Part shown: piece after piece, positions 1 through 12,660 of the stretch | How positions within the stretch are numbered: the stretch's first letter is position 1 | Layout: the number at the start of each line of letters is the position of its first letter | Source: Allium sativum | Lineage: Eukaryota; Streptophyta; Magnoliopsida; Asparagales; Amaryllidaceae | Length of the DNA: 64,000 bases | Assembly (NCBI GenBank): GCA_030737875.1 | Contig: CM060915.1 | Span: forward strand, 632,836,786-632,900,785 | Reading direction: 5' to 3' | The notes under the pieces: generated by a model | Seen by the model: only the letters and a program-made list of their open reading frames with translations | Told to the model about the DNA's origin: nothing | Databases searched by the model: none | Program-made: the position numbers and the translations under genes

Positions 1-1994
1 TCTACATAACCAAAAATCATATTTTTACCACTTCTATATAGTAAAGATTATATTTTTAATACCTTAAAAATATAAAAATCATATTTTTACTACTTTAAAA
101 ATATAAAAGTCATATTTTTAAAAACAAAGCGAATTTATTTTTGACAAACAATGTATAATTTATTTAAAAAGCAATGTGATATATATTCTCGGAACAAGGT
201 GATATATATTTTCAAATCAAAGTATCGTATATTTTCAAATCAAAGCAAATTTTATATTTCTAAACAAAGTATATTTTATATTCTCAAAGCTATTTTATAT
301 TTTCTAAAATTTGTAAATAAAACAATGCTAATTTATTTTTAACTATCATTGCTATTTTTATCTTGAAAACCATGCCATTTTATCTTTCAAAAATCATGAC
401 ATTTTATATCTCAAAAATCATGCTCCTCATACATTTAAAATCAATGTTATTTCTAATTTTAATCTGAAAATAAAATCCATATTTTGATTTAAAATAATGT
501 TGTTTTTTTTTTCTATAAATTTTCAGATTTTAAAACCATGTATTTAATAAATAAATAAAGAAAGAGAATCACCTTTACTCAGTCTCAGACCCGTCCGACC
601 ACACCTCAGAAGCTAGGGTTCCTCCTAGCGCCGCCTATAGTTGCTACGCCTCTGATCAGGAGCTGCCCCGAGGATCGCCTACACGAGACGCACCAGTTCC
701 AACCTCCCACATCCCGCTCGCCACCGTCGTGCTCGATCGGAGCTCCATCAGCCACCGCCCAGTGAAGCGCCTGAACGCCCTCTACCTGTGCCCGGAATTT
801 GGGCACGCTCGATCAGCTCAGCCACGCCAGAAATGGCCTCGAACGGCGGGGACTTATGACCAAAATCCGTTCGAATTACTTCACCATAAATGACCCCCGC
901 CATATGGATTTAAAGGGCATGATACCCGCTTCAAATTTCGTTCAAAAATCAGTTGAGAATTCGGTTTATTTTGAAAGATTTTGAGGGAGAAAGGATTGGG
1001 TATTTTCCGCCGTCTGGAATGAAGAGGGAGGCGCCATCGAGGTTTGACCATGGAAATGTAGAGATAGGGTTTGACTAAGTTTGACCGTTTATATATATTT
1101 ATATTTTTAATTTATTTATTTCGAAAATTACCTCGATATGATAACGAACTTCAAATCAAACCCAACAACTGTCGCCCCTAGCTAATTACCCCCATTCCGA
1201 ACACAATGGGATATGTTTCGCAAGCCAAATCCATCGTTTCAATCAATTTTCATTTAAATTAACATTTAAATCATTATATTGAATTTTAAACGTACATTTC
1301 AATTTACCGGGGTCACATACTAACTCTATAAATCCCATAAAAATATTTTCTAGCTTCGTATTGACGATACGGTCCTAACAAAACTAATTTCGTCGAATTC
1401 TGAGACCGTTTGAAAAATGGCCATTTTCCAGACGATTAAAATCAACTGAAACTGGTCAAACGCATTTTCCTTTGCCACGCTCACATATTGATTCGAAAAA
1501 TTATGAAATTTGGAACCTAGTAATAATTTGACATCACGGACCCAACAAAACTGGTTTCGTCGAAATCCGAGGTCGTTTGCAAAACTCCCATTTTAAGGGC
1601 CTGAATTCCATAGCGACTATTCAGAATTTTCAACTGGACATATCTTTTGATTCCCGCTATGAAATCTTGATTTGTCGGACTCGTTGGAAATATATTATCA
1701 ATTAGATCCTAATGTTTTTGGTTTCACTAAAATCCGGATTGTTTTGCACCTGGTACATTCAATTGAAGTTTGAAATCGAATTATCGAACTACCGCGCCAT
1801 TTTCAATTCCTTTTATAATTATATATAATTATTTATATTCTAACCACGACGTATATAATTTATATACGCTCGAATGCTATTGAAAATAAATTTCTCGTCG
1901 ATATTATTTAAAATAATTCATTTTAAATAATCAAAATTCGCTAAAATTGCCAAAATAAAAATTTTAAACTGGCCCAGATTTTCGGGTTGTTACA
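1..1994 (-). repeat. E1 3' LTR, partial
   Basis: Matches 7951-9955 almost base for base and ends at the same TTACA next to a polypurine tract. Small ORFs here (for example 151-342) recur identically at 8101-8292 because the DNA is duplicated, and they are low-complexity AT translations. The LTR contains a GC-rich block at about 585-1075. Confidence 0.9.
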
Positions 1995-2029
1995 ATCTCC
2001 CCCACTTAAAACTTTTCGTCCCCGAAAAG
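1995..2029 (-). promoter_or_regulatory. E1 polypurine tract and pre-PPT hairpin
   Basis: On the minus strand a hairpin CTTTTCG-GGGA-CGAAAAG (2029-2012) is followed by TTTTAA and GTGGGGGAGAT, which abuts the LTR start TGTAACAACC. The purine run is the expected plus-strand primer for reverse transcription. Confidence 0.85.
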
Positions 2030-3018
2030 GAACAAAGTCGAAAGTGGTTTGATCAATCAACGCTACGTTCGATCTGGCTTTCATTCTCCAACTTTTCAGT
2101 TTCTGAGAATTTTCAAAATTTCAAAAATTTGGCTAACACCCTAAATTTTCGAAAAATTTCCCCATAACCTCCCCTGCACCGGGAGCATCGGGAAATCTCA
2201 AATAGCTTCCCCGGTCCTTCAAATCTCAAAAAGAAAAGGAAAAAGCCAAGCGGCTAGCCAATCGGCTCATAAAATCATCATCACCCAAACAAAACAGTAA
2301 ATTATGTAGTAAACATATACCTATTTGTCGGGCAAACAAATTTTATTCTCTGGCTCTAGCCTCCTTGCTATGACCTGTTCAATGTAAATATATGTATATG
2401 CAAGCAAATGCGACCAATTTTCAATACAATTCAATATTTGGTTCAATTAGGCTAAATGGTTCAAAATTATCAAACAAATAAACAAACAACACAAACATCA
2501 ATCAATTAGTGAATTAGAGTTTCAAATTCATAATTTGATATATATACAAAAATCATGTTTTTGATGCCAATTCACAACAATGTGTTCTAACTATATTAGT
2601 TTTGGTTCTCACACCAGTCTAATGGAAATATATAGATATCACACCTTCGACACTCGAATATAAATGCTGATGATGATGCACCATCATCAGGATCATCCCC
2701 GGGTGACTAGAGTGTGGTTCTATATTTATCCAGTATATTAAAACTTCGAATATACGTTTGCAAGGCGCATATGCAAAAATCTTTATATACTGGACTGTCC
2801 AAATCAATACAAATAAATGGTCAAATACGTATACAACGGTTTAAATTTTCAAAACAAAAATTGGTTTTCAATTTTAAAAATATACTCTTCACACTCGTTC
2901 TAGGATACTACTGATCCCTTCTCTAACGAGTCATTCCCATTGGATATTACTAACCCAATATCTGATGAATTCTTTCGTATGGTTCTAATGTGTCTTGTTC
3001 TCTGCTTTGTAAACCAAA

Positions 3019-3030
3019 GCTCTGATACCA
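3019..3030 (-). promoter_or_regulatory. E1 primer binding site (initiator Met tRNA type)
   Basis: Minus strand TGGTATCAGAGC, two bases inside the LTR end, complementary to the usual 3' end of initiator methionine tRNA. Confidence 0.9.
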
Positions 3031-3392
3031 ACTGTGAAAACCCGTAACTTCCCCGTAAAGGAAAGTGTCGGATAGTTCGAGAACAAGCCACAACAGAACG
3101 CATACAAAAGAACATTTCATTGTATATTACAACAATGCATCAGATTACAAGAATATACAGAGTATAAATGAATATTACACAGAAATATCAGAGATTTAAA
3201 TTACATTTAAATACATCGCAGCGGAAAATAATACAATACACAACTAGAAGAGATATACGGATACAAAGCTTTCCGGATATCATTCCAGCTGTAAACCAGG
3301 ATCCTGTGAATATAAATCTGCAAAACCAAAACTACTAGCTGCCCGTGTCAAAATAGGGGCACCCAGAGTTTAGGTTAAAACAATAAACTCCA

Positions 3393-3410
3393 GGTCAGTC
3401 ATGGGACTGG
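3393..3410 (-). other. LTR hairpin, E1
   Basis: Sense strand CCAGTCCCATGACTGACC: stem CAGTC/GACTG, about 365 nt before the LTR 3' end. A second imperfect stem, CCTGGAGTTTA with TAAACTCTGGG, follows at 3394-3362. Confidence 0.6.
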
Positions 3411-6359
3411 TGTGAGAACTAAAACAGTTATTAATCTTTGTTTTTAAAGTTAGGTAAATCAAGGGACCACGCCGTATAACACGGAACGGGTTTCCACCCA
3501 AGAATACTAGTGCATAAAACAAACAGCGCAATGCTAAATAAAGAAAAAATGAAGCTGTTATAAGACCCAGGTCCTATCACACAATGCAACGCAAACCGGG
3601 GGATAGGGTTTTCCCTTATAACAGCCAAAGAATGCTTGATACGTTTAAAACAAATCGTTTGATACTATTATAAGTGCATAGTGTATAAAACAACTTCAAA
3701 TCATAAGTATCAATCATAGGCGGCATGGGTACCATATATCATGTCGCCATACTAGTTCTACAATTAAAACCACAAATGTCACGTATTTGGAAATTGGATT
3801 TCCGTCTATGAACCGAGGCTAGGGGCAAGATCCTCAACCGATTCGAGACTGTCTAGCCCAAGTCTTAGGATCAGAACGCATCGACCCTTGGAGCGACAGG
3901 GTCGGTCCACAAGGAGTGGATTAAACTTAAACCCTGAACATGCGTTTCGCCGCCCTTTGGGGCGTAAGTCTGGTCCGTCCGCCGACCAGAATGCATCGGC
4001 CGAAACCGATATAACCGAGGCGCCTCGCAACAGCAACAACCACATAAGTCAAACTCGTCAGGGCGTGTAAAACCACTGACGCCACTTTTTAGCTAGAAGG
4101 AAACGCATGCCCTCCCTGAGGTCCGTCTCCCGTTTTTGGTTCATACCGGGTGTGAAACTCGCGAAGTAAACATTACACAAAGCTACGCCACAAAGGCCGT
4201 GCTTTGATCATCACCACAAGGCTTTGCTTTTCAACAGAAGCCTCGATCAATTGCCACTTAGGCATGCCACACAGGCAATTCACTCCATGCGATTGATATC
4301 CATCAATATATAACCCTTGAGCTCGTACGTCTCAGAGAAGGGCGTTAAGCAAGAGAATAAATTCTCCGCCGCCAAACAGATATATATTTAATAGAGATCA
4401 ATCACACAGACTAAAATCCAATGTCAGGCACACAGTCCATTTACAAGTCCGTTCTGGGTCTGAACGAAACCGGAGGCACCTAGTACCCCGCATATCCATC
4501 GATCTCCAAGTACGTCTGGACGATCACTAACTGTTTCCATCTTCTTGGGTGTACAGCCCAATCAAGATCATCAGTAATTACCCAAATGACGTGAAGACCT
4601 CCGGTCTTCGACCACCGTCTTCATCTTCGACTTATCGTCGTATCATTTATTCAGAATGGGATAAACCCGGTCTTTCCGAATAACTCGCGTATACTTTAAA
4701 TAAGTGTTACACAAACACAACATACGCCTCATTCCAATTCATCAGTCACTAACCGTAAATTAATCAAGAGAATAATTCCCCAAATATTAACCCCGAAGGT
4801 CGAAACCAACATCAGATCAATACCCAGGAAATCACTCTACTTAGCCAACCTACAGTTAGTTTCTAAATTTCACATTCATAGGGAAAGGTTCCCATTAATT
4901 TTATCAAAGATAAATTCTTTATATTTATTCTTTGATCTACTTTTGAATATCAATTCAAACTAGTCGGGATTAACGAACCTTACCGAAGTAATCATTTGTT
5001 TTAATTTCCCAATCCCAACCTATTCATCCCATGAAGTAAAACAGGTTATACTTCATATCTAACACCACGGTGTTATCGTTAAATTCAATTACCATTTCAC
5101 GTTCAAATCTAATTAAAGATTTAACTATCGCCTGGAGAAAAACTGGTGATACTCCATTCTCGATCATTTCAATCTAATTAAAGATTCATTAAAACTCCAC
5201 TTAGTTTTAATCTGTGACTGGGTTAAAGAATCAATGTCATTTGAAACACGGTTCACGATAAACCCAAAATCACATTCCATTAATTATCGGGTTAAAGAAC
5301 GAGTGTTATTTAAAACACTGTCCACGATAAACCCAAGAATTAATTCGAATTCAATTCCAATTAAATATTATTCAACTGGTACACTTCATTAAATCTAAAT
5401 AAAAAGATTTAATCTTTTCTCAACTGGGTTCAAGAACAGTGTTAATGAAGACACCATTCACGACAAACCCAAATCACATTTGATATTAAACACAAGGCCC
5501 TGAATAGAAAATATACCGGCTTATATTCAATATCAAATTCTACGACTAACAAATATCGTATTGGAAATAACGATATATATATATCTTTCAAATTTCCATA
5601 ACAACATCTGTATAATCACGAAATCTAACACCGAAATATTCCGAAGACAATTTCGATTCAAATCCATTCCAATGCAATCATTGGAAATTCTGGTTATTTT
5701 CAAAACCATTTCAAATCCAATTTATTTATTTAAAAAAATAAAATTATAATTCTAGTTCAAAACTAGTTCATTTCGATAAAAATCTATTTTTATCTTTTCA
5801 AATATGGAGTTTTTCATCCCAATTCTTTCTAAATCATTTCTTATGATTTTACACAAATTATTACTATTTTTAATAATTTTATCAAGGCCCGTACAGTCGA
5901 TTTCCATCAACGGTCATCGAACTGCACTTACAGCGACCTTTTTCAAATTTGATTTGGACATAATTCCAAATCCAACCGTTAGATTTCACATTTCTAATAT
6001 TCGTTAGAAAGCCATTTTCGATACGAACCCAACGGTTCCGGTTTTAGGAGAATCCGACGGTCGGATCTCCCGTAATGTCCGTTTGAAACAAATGGTCGAA
6101 ATTCACGAACTGCCGCGGCGCGGCGCGTTCTATTCAGGCCATTATATTATATATATAATATATATTTCGTCGATTTCTATTTATAACGAATTTTATAAAT
6201 AGTTTTGAATTCGTTTCAAAAACAATTTCAACTTCCATTTCAATTCAAATCAAAATTGAATTCTTCTTTATAAATTCGTTTTAAAATTCATTTATATTCA
6301 ATTCAAATTTCAATTCAATTTGAATTCATTTCAATTCGCTTTCAATTCAATTTGAATTC

Positions 6360-6545
6360 GTTTTCAATTCATTTCGAAATCGTTTTCCATTCAATTCATT
6401 TCGAAATCGTTTTCAATTCAATTCATTTCGAAATCGTTTTCAATTCAATTCATTTCGAAATCGTTATATATTCAATTCATTTCGAAATCGTTATATATTA
6501 AATTCATTTCGAAATCTTTATATATTCAATTCATTTCGAAATGAA
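6360..6545. repeat. 27-bp tandem array in E1 LTR
   Basis: Repeats of a unit close to TTTTCAATTCAATTCATTTC plus GAAATCG, about seven imperfect copies. The same array is longer in E10. Confidence 0.8.
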
Positions 6546-9500
6546 TAAAATCGATATAAATATCGTTCACGTCAAAATGGCGTCAATCTAATCAACACGG
6601 CTTCATATATTCCTTTATTCTATTCAACAAATGAATATTTATTTTTGTTAAATTATTTCGTTCAACACATGACTAATCTCAACGGATGAGTACAGTCAAC
6701 ACATGAACCTTTATTTTATAGTGATAAAGATGCAAATTTTATTATTAAAATATTTCGTTCAACACATGACTAATCTCAACGGGTGAGTACTGTCAACACA
6801 TGAACCTTTATTTTATATTATTCTTTATTTTTCAAATTGGAATGAGGCCCAATCAATTACCATATAAAGTTAATTATATGGATTCCATACAACACATGTA
6901 TATAATAGCATTGAAAAATAATCAACCATCAACCAAAGTGCACTACACTGTATAAGCATCAAATATAGATATCTAACGCTTATAACAGCCTGTCAATCAA
7001 TCGATCGACATATTTAATCAATCAGGATGAGTGAACTTCATATTTCATCCCAACACCCGTGTGGGGTTTCAAACAATCAAACACATATTTTATTTGTGCA
7101 GTTGGGCGATGTGTAAAATTTTATCGTCCCAATCAATGTCAGTCAAATCAGTGTATATAAACAAATCGGCCGATTTGTTTATAAATATTTATTTGTTCAC
7201 TTTCACGTTAAAAATTATATTCTTAGCGATAAAACATTTTATTCAACCTATGAAAATATTCTATTCAGTTAATTTATTCAATAAAATGATATTTTTATTT
7301 TCTAACATATTTTAGAAAATTTCGGCGGCATAACGGCACGATACTAGAAACGGGACGAGGCCTAGCCTTATCCCCGGTCTAGTGAAGGCCCACGCCATTC
7401 ACACATCAATCAAATCAATTCATTTCACCACACAATTCAATTTCAATCAAATAATCTAACTAATTTTTTGCAATCAAACAAACAAGTCCATGGTCTGTGG
7501 ACGATTGTGTCGGGTGCTACTAAACACCGTCTGCATCCTAGTATATATATATATAACTAGAAAAGAAATTGAAAGGTGAGAAATTCTCACCGATAGCTAT
7601 CCAAACACCTTGACTCTACATTGATAGAAATCTCCATCGTTATCGCATCTTTGTCACCTTCGTTGCCCGTATTCACTACATATATAAAAATCACACATTT
7701 TTATATTTTGATATCTTTAAAATAAAAAAAATCACATTTTTATTTGTTCACTTTCAATTCAAAAATCATATTTTTATAATCGCTTCATACATTTAAAAAT
7801 CGAATTTTTACTTCGCTATTCAATATATAAAAATCCCATTTCAAAAATATAGATTTCGCCTTTATAAAAATATCTACTTCATTTCAACGTATATAAAATA
7901 AAAATCAGATTTTTATTTTGCTACATATACCAAGGTGATATTTTTAATTCTCTACATAACCAAAAATCATATTTTTACCACTTCTATATAGTAAAGATTA
8001 TATTTTTAATACCTTAAAAATATAAAAATCATATTTTTACTACTTTAAAAATATAAAAGTCATATTTTTAAAAACAAAGCGAATTTATTTTTGACAAACA
8101 ATGTATAATTTATTTAAAAAGCAATGCGATATATATTCTCGGAACAAGGTGATATATATTTTCAAATCAAAGTATCGTATATTTTCAAATCAAAGCAAAT
8201 TTTATATTTCTAAACAAAGTATATTTTATATTCTCAAAGCTATTTTATATTTTCTAAAATTTGTAAATAAAACAATGCTAATTTATTTTTAACTATCATT
8301 GCTATTTTTATCTTGAAAACCATGCCATTTTATCTTTCAAAAATCATGACATTTTATATCTCAAAAATCATGCTCCTCATACATTTAAAATCAATGTTAT
8401 TTCTAATTTTAATCTGAAAATAAAATCCATATTTTGATTTAAAATAATGTTGTTTTCTTTTCTTTTTTTTCTCTCTAAATTTTCAGATTTTAAAACTACG
8501 TATTTAATAAATAAATAAAGAAAGAGAATCACCTTTACTCAGTCTCAGACCCGTCCGACCACACCTCAGAAGCTAGGGTTCCTCCTAGCGCCGCCTATAG
8601 TTGTTGCGCCTCTGATCAGGAGCTGCCCCGAGGATCGCCTACACGAGACGCACCAGTTCCAACCTCCCACATCCCGCTCGCCACCGTCGTGCTCGATCGG
8701 AGCTCCATCAGCCACCGCCCAGTGAAGCGCCTGAACGCCCTCTACCTGTGCCTGGAATTTGGGCACGCTCGATCAGCTCAGCCACGCCAGAAATGGCCTC
8801 GAACGGCGGGGACTTATGACCAAAATCCGTTCGAATTACTTCACCATAAATGACCCCCGCCATATGGATTTAAAGGGCATGATACCCGCTTCAAATTTCG
8901 TTCAAAAATCAGTTGAGAATTCGGTTTATTTTGAAAGATTTTGAGGGAGAAAGGATTGGGTATTTTCCGCCGTCTGGAATGAAGAGGGAGGCGCCATCGA
9001 GGTTTGACCACGGAAATGTACAGATAGGGTTTGACTAAGTTTGACCGTTTATATATATTTATATTTTTAATTTATTTATTTCGAAAATTACCTCGATATG
9101 ATAACGAACTTCAAATCAAACCCAACAACTGTCACCCCTAGCTAATTACCCCCATTCCGAACACAATGGGATATGTTTCGCAAGCCAAATCCATCGTTTC
9201 AATCAATTTTCATTTAAATTAACATTTAAATCATTATATTGAATTTTAAACGTACATTTCAATTTACCGAGGTCACATACTAACTCTATAAATCCCATAA
9301 AAATATTTTCTAGCTTCGTATTGACGATACGGTCCTAACAAAACTAATTTCGTCGAATTCTGAGACCGTTTGAAAAATGGCCATTTTCCAGTCGATTAAA
9401 ATCAACTGAAACTGGTCAAATGCGTTTTCCTTTGCCACGCTCACATATTGATTCGAAAAATTATGAAATTTGGAACCTAGTAATAATTTGACATCACGGA

Positions 9501-9955
9501 CCCAACAAAACTGGTTTCGTCGAAATCCGAGGTCGTTTGCAAAACTCCCATTTTTAAGGGCCTGAATTCCATAGCGACTATTCAGAATTTTCAACTGGAC
9601 ATATCTTTTGATTCCCGCTATGAAATCTTGATTTGTCGGACTCGTTGGAAAGATATTATCAATTAGATCCTAATGTTTTTGGTTTCACTAAAATCCGGAT
9701 TGTTTTGCACCCGGTACATTCAATTGAAGTTTGAAATCGAACTATCAAACTACCGCGCCATTTTCAATTCCTTTTATAATTATATATAATTATTTATATT
9801 CTAACCACGACGTATATAATTTATATACGCTCGAATGCTATTGAAAATAAATTTCTCGTCGATATTATTTAAAATAATTCATTTTAAATAATCAAAATTC
9901 GCTAAAATTGCCAAAATAAAAATTTTAAACTGGCCCAGATTTTCGGGTTGTTACA

Positions 9956-10568
9956 TAGAGACTCAACTATCGAAGTAGACTTAAATGATGCGATGATCAA
10001 GACAAAGTCTAGACGGGATGATAGAAAAGAAAGGCTAAATCTTCAACAGAAACGGTACCATCCCTCTTAGGTACGCTAGAAATGAGAGCATACAATTGCC
10101 CTCTCGATGATCTTGTCCTCGTCCCATAACTCTTAACTATGCGTCCCGTTTTATCATGCCAAAGATACTCTCTCATCATGGGTTTTATTGTTCATCTTTT
10201 TCCCTCCTTTGTGGATTAAGCCATATCAACAAGTTGCTTATCTTTAAGCTCGTGTCCTCTATCCTTGCTCTTATTATCCTTCCTTATAGCACGGCAACAG
10301 GTCTCTCGAGGACTCCCTCCATCGTACGGAAAACTCTTACTTAGCTAGACAAGGATTAGTCGCAGTTAAAACTACTGTGACTACGGATGGAGGAAGGAAA
10401 GGAAAAGAGACTCGATCAAGGAAACAAAGGATAGTGCTAATGGCTTTTGGGGAATATCCTTTAAAAACTTTTCTTGAAAAATGCTTCTTTATAAACGGTT
10501 TCTCAAATAGTTTCAGAAGGTTTTAAAAACTTTTGCTCAGTCTGGTAACCTTCTGCTCTGATACCAAA
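9956..10568 (-). mobile_element. E2 leader (5' untranslated internal DNA of a minus-strand gypsy)
   Basis: This DNA lies between a primer binding site (10566-10555, TGGTATCAGAGC on the minus strand) and the E1 insertion point. I see no gag ORF in it, so gag would lie beyond the left window edge. E1 interrupts it immediately after position 9955. Confidence 0.7.
10555..10566 (-). promoter_or_regulatory. E2 primer binding site
   Basis: Exact TGGTATCAGAGC on the minus strand, two bases from the LTR end TGTTACA. Confidence 0.88.
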
Positions 10569-11431
10569 TGTAACACCCCACCTCTGCTAGGGTCACTCAC
10601 AAAGGGAATGCACTAGGTTTGGTGAAGTATTATTGAGGTAAACATGCATAGAAATATTACAAGCTAGAACTTATATAAAACAGCGGAAGTAAAACAAATT
10701 TCATTACCTTATAAAATAAGGTTTAAAGCCTTTTTCGTCAGAATACATCAAAACCTGCCTTGCAATAGTAAAGAAGCATAAAACCTTTTCATAAATTATT
10801 CCCCAAAATAAAGCGGTGAAGCAACCATAGCCAAGAGAAGACCAAGCTATACATGATGACCTTCAAGCATAAGAGATCCGAACTAAACAACAGCATTTCC
10901 TCCTTGAAAACCTGGGGGGGAAACGGAAGACAAAGAGGCAAAAGAAAACGGGGTCAGTCATAAAGACTGGTAAGTCCTATCTACTTCCAGCATAAAAACA
11001 GGTAAAGGTAACATGACATGCATAAACTGAAAGTAAACATAAGGATGATGACAAGATAAACTGAAAGTAACCCAAATGCTAACTCCAAAAATTATGGACT
11101 TTTGTATTTAACCATTATTTGACGATACGAATCCAAAAAAAGGAATCGAATTCTGAGATCATCTCAATAATGTTCCATTGTAACTGAACGTTGTCTGCCC
11201 GAACGGCCATATCCTAACTACGTTCGATGCGCATTTTGGAACTTAACAATGATTTGTCATTCTGAATCCAAAAAAATTTATCTCGTTGAATTTTGAGCTT
11301 CCTATCTAAATTTCACTTTTTAAGGGCTATGCGATGACTTAAAAATCAAAATTTTAAATTTTGACGCATTTTTCCTTAAAATTATATTAAAAATAATTTT
11401 AAATTTGTTCAAAAATCTCAGGGATGTTACT
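10569..11431 (-). repeat. E2 5' LTR, 863 bp
   Basis: Right end as read on plus is GGGATGTTACT, one base off the expected TTACA; left end is TGTAACACCCCACC. The first 60 bases resemble E14 and the reverse complement of the E6 and E7 ends (CACTCACAAAGGGAATGC block), so it belongs to the same broad LTR group. It interrupts E3 upstream of protease. A 5-bp duplication cannot be checked because the other end is outside the window. Confidence 0.75.
10952..10970 (-). other. LTR hairpin, E2
   Basis: Sense strand CCAGTCTTTATGACTGACC: stem CAGTC/GACTG with TTTAT loop, about 385 nt from the LTR 3' end. It is followed by a pyrimidine-rich stretch and CCCCCCCCAGG. Confidence 0.65.
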
Positions 11432-11474
11432 CAACACAGATACAAAGCCGACCCCCAAGAGACCAAGGTCAACC

Positions 11475-11940
11475 TGCACTTGAAGGCATAACTTCTGTTT
11501 TAGGAATTTCTGTATACGCCTTGTTCAATTCTGGAGCGATCCATTCTTTTATCGCTAAGAGGCTAGTTAATATGTTGAACCATCCCTTATTTGTCTCTAG
11601 TAATCTGATAGAGGTGGCCAACCCTATCGGAGGAGCGTATCTTGAGTTGTTTTGCAAAGACCTTGTGTTGGAGATCGAGGATGTCGAATTCATTTGCGAA
11701 GCGTATGCGTTGGATTTTATGGGGTATGACCTTATCCTAGGTATGGATTGGCTATCATTTTATGGGGATGTCCAAGATTGCGACAAGAGAATTGTTCATC
11801 TAAGGAGCCGAGGAGGATGTAGTTTGAGTATTCCTTGTAACGTTAGGAACAAGAATAAAGTCTTATTATATTCTTATCCCCTAGTTTAGAAGGACCATCT
11901 TCGGTCCCTATAGTTTGTGAGTTCTTGAATGTCTATGAGG
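11475..11940 (+). pseudogene. E3 aspartic protease remnant
   Basis: A retropepsin-like domain is recognisable from GISVYALFNSGAIHSF to the downstream LILGMDWL motif, the usual spacing of plant gypsy proteases. The catalytic triplet DSG/DTG reads NSG, so the active-site Asp is lost. The reading frame ends at 11889, and similarity to the protease-RT linker continues in other frames. Such a protease would process Gag-Pol inside the particle; this copy cannot. Confidence 0.8.
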
Positions 11941-12099
11941 AAGTCACATAACTTTTAACCTATAGAGAAATCTCTTTTCGTATTGACTTAGAGAAGGACG
12001 CTAGACCAGTAGCTTTACCCTCGAGGCATATGGTGCCTAAAGAAAGAAGGGAATTGGATAAGTAGAATTCAGAGTTACTACAAAAAGACTTCATTCGGA

Positions 12100-12660
12100 A
12101 AAGTACCTCTGAATGAGGTGCACCTGTTGTGTTTGCCACCAAAGCAAACAGATCTCTAAGACTATGTGTAGATTATAGGGAGCTTAATAAGTCGACCAAG
12201 AAGAATAGGTGCCCCTTACCTAGAATTGATGGTCTTTTTGACCACTTGGGAGGATCCCAAGTATTTTCCCAATTAGACCTTGCCACTGGATTTTACCAGT
12301 TCATAATTGCGGAGGACATTAAGAATAAAACCGCATTTACGACGCCGGATGGATTGTTCCAATGTGAAGTTATACCCGTCAGACCGATGAATGCACCCGC
12401 CTTCTTTGTTAAACTCATGAGTAGAGTGTTTAGGGGCATTCTAAATAAAGTTGTGGTAGTCTTCGTAGATGATATCCTTATATTTTCAAAGGACCATAAA
12501 GAACATGAAAGTCACTTAAGACAAGTTCTAGGGATATTAAAGAAGAAACGATTGAAAGAAAATTCTCAACGTGCCATTTCAGGAGGGAAGAAATTAGATT
12601 TTTGGGACATGTTGTGTCAAGAAAAGGTTTGGCAGTAGACCCTGCGAAGATCGAGGCAAT
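12100..12660 (+). pseudogene. E3 reverse transcriptase remnant
   Basis: RT fingers and palm are visible: [45 protein letters not shown] and the catalytic FVDDIL box, then a frameshift near the SHLRQVLG segment. The conserved [10 protein letters not shown] block is altered to VIPVRPMNAP. An open stretch of 169 codons remains (12129-12638) where a working RT domain needs more. Confidence 0.88.

Larger units (their letters stand above)
1995..3032 (-). other. E1 internal region, non-coding
   Basis: About 1.04 kb between polypurine tract and primer binding site. I find no gag, protease, RT or integrase motif and no ORF over about 70 codons. The sequence is AT-rich with a few CTCAAA/TTCAAA-rich stretches. 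It could be a deletion derivative of a larger element, or a true minimal template carrying only reverse-transcription and packaging signals. Confidence 0.8.
1..9955 (-). mobile_element. E1: giant-LTR non-autonomous retrotransposon (left end outside window)
   Basis: Read on the minus strand the order is 5' LTR (9955-3033), primer binding site (3030-3019), about 1.0 kb of internal DNA, polypurine tract (2011-1995) and 3' LTR (1994 leftwards, cut by the window edge). LTR ends are TGTAACAACCCG and GGGTTTTCACA. The internal part has no gag or pol similarity in any frame, so proteins would have to come from another element. Positions 1-1994 and 7951-9955 are nearly identical (about 18-20 substitutions by eye, plus small indels), so the insertion is young. 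It sits in the leader of E2. The 5 bases after the right end are tagag; the matching left copy is outside the window. A full copy would be about 14.9 kb, of which about 93% is LTR. Confidence 0.88.
3033..9955 (-). repeat. E1 5' LTR, 6923 bp
   Basis: Complete LTR with TG/CA ends. Homologous along most of its length to the solo copy E10 (39483-46337, 6855 bp). Regions by eye: a conserved hairpin at 3393-3410; moderately GC-rich DNA at 3780-4640; repeated short motifs containing cacgataaaccc at 5220-5480; a 27-bp tandem array near 6360-6545; AT-rich 34-bp-like units around 7680-8060; and a GC-rich block at 8545-9025 that differs completely from E10. I see no convincing coding sequence. Confidence 0.88.

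Noticed and set aside
151..342. Open frame of 63 codons, repeated identically at 8101-8292
   Set aside because: Identity reflects the duplicated LTR. The translation is Phe/Tyr/Ile/Lys-rich low complexity with no start context or homology.
606..984. Overlapping small ORFs in the GC-rich LTR block (also at 8566-8944)
   Set aside because: They fall in a block that is absent from E10 and have no recognisable domain. Open frames in GC-rich DNA of this length are expected by chance.
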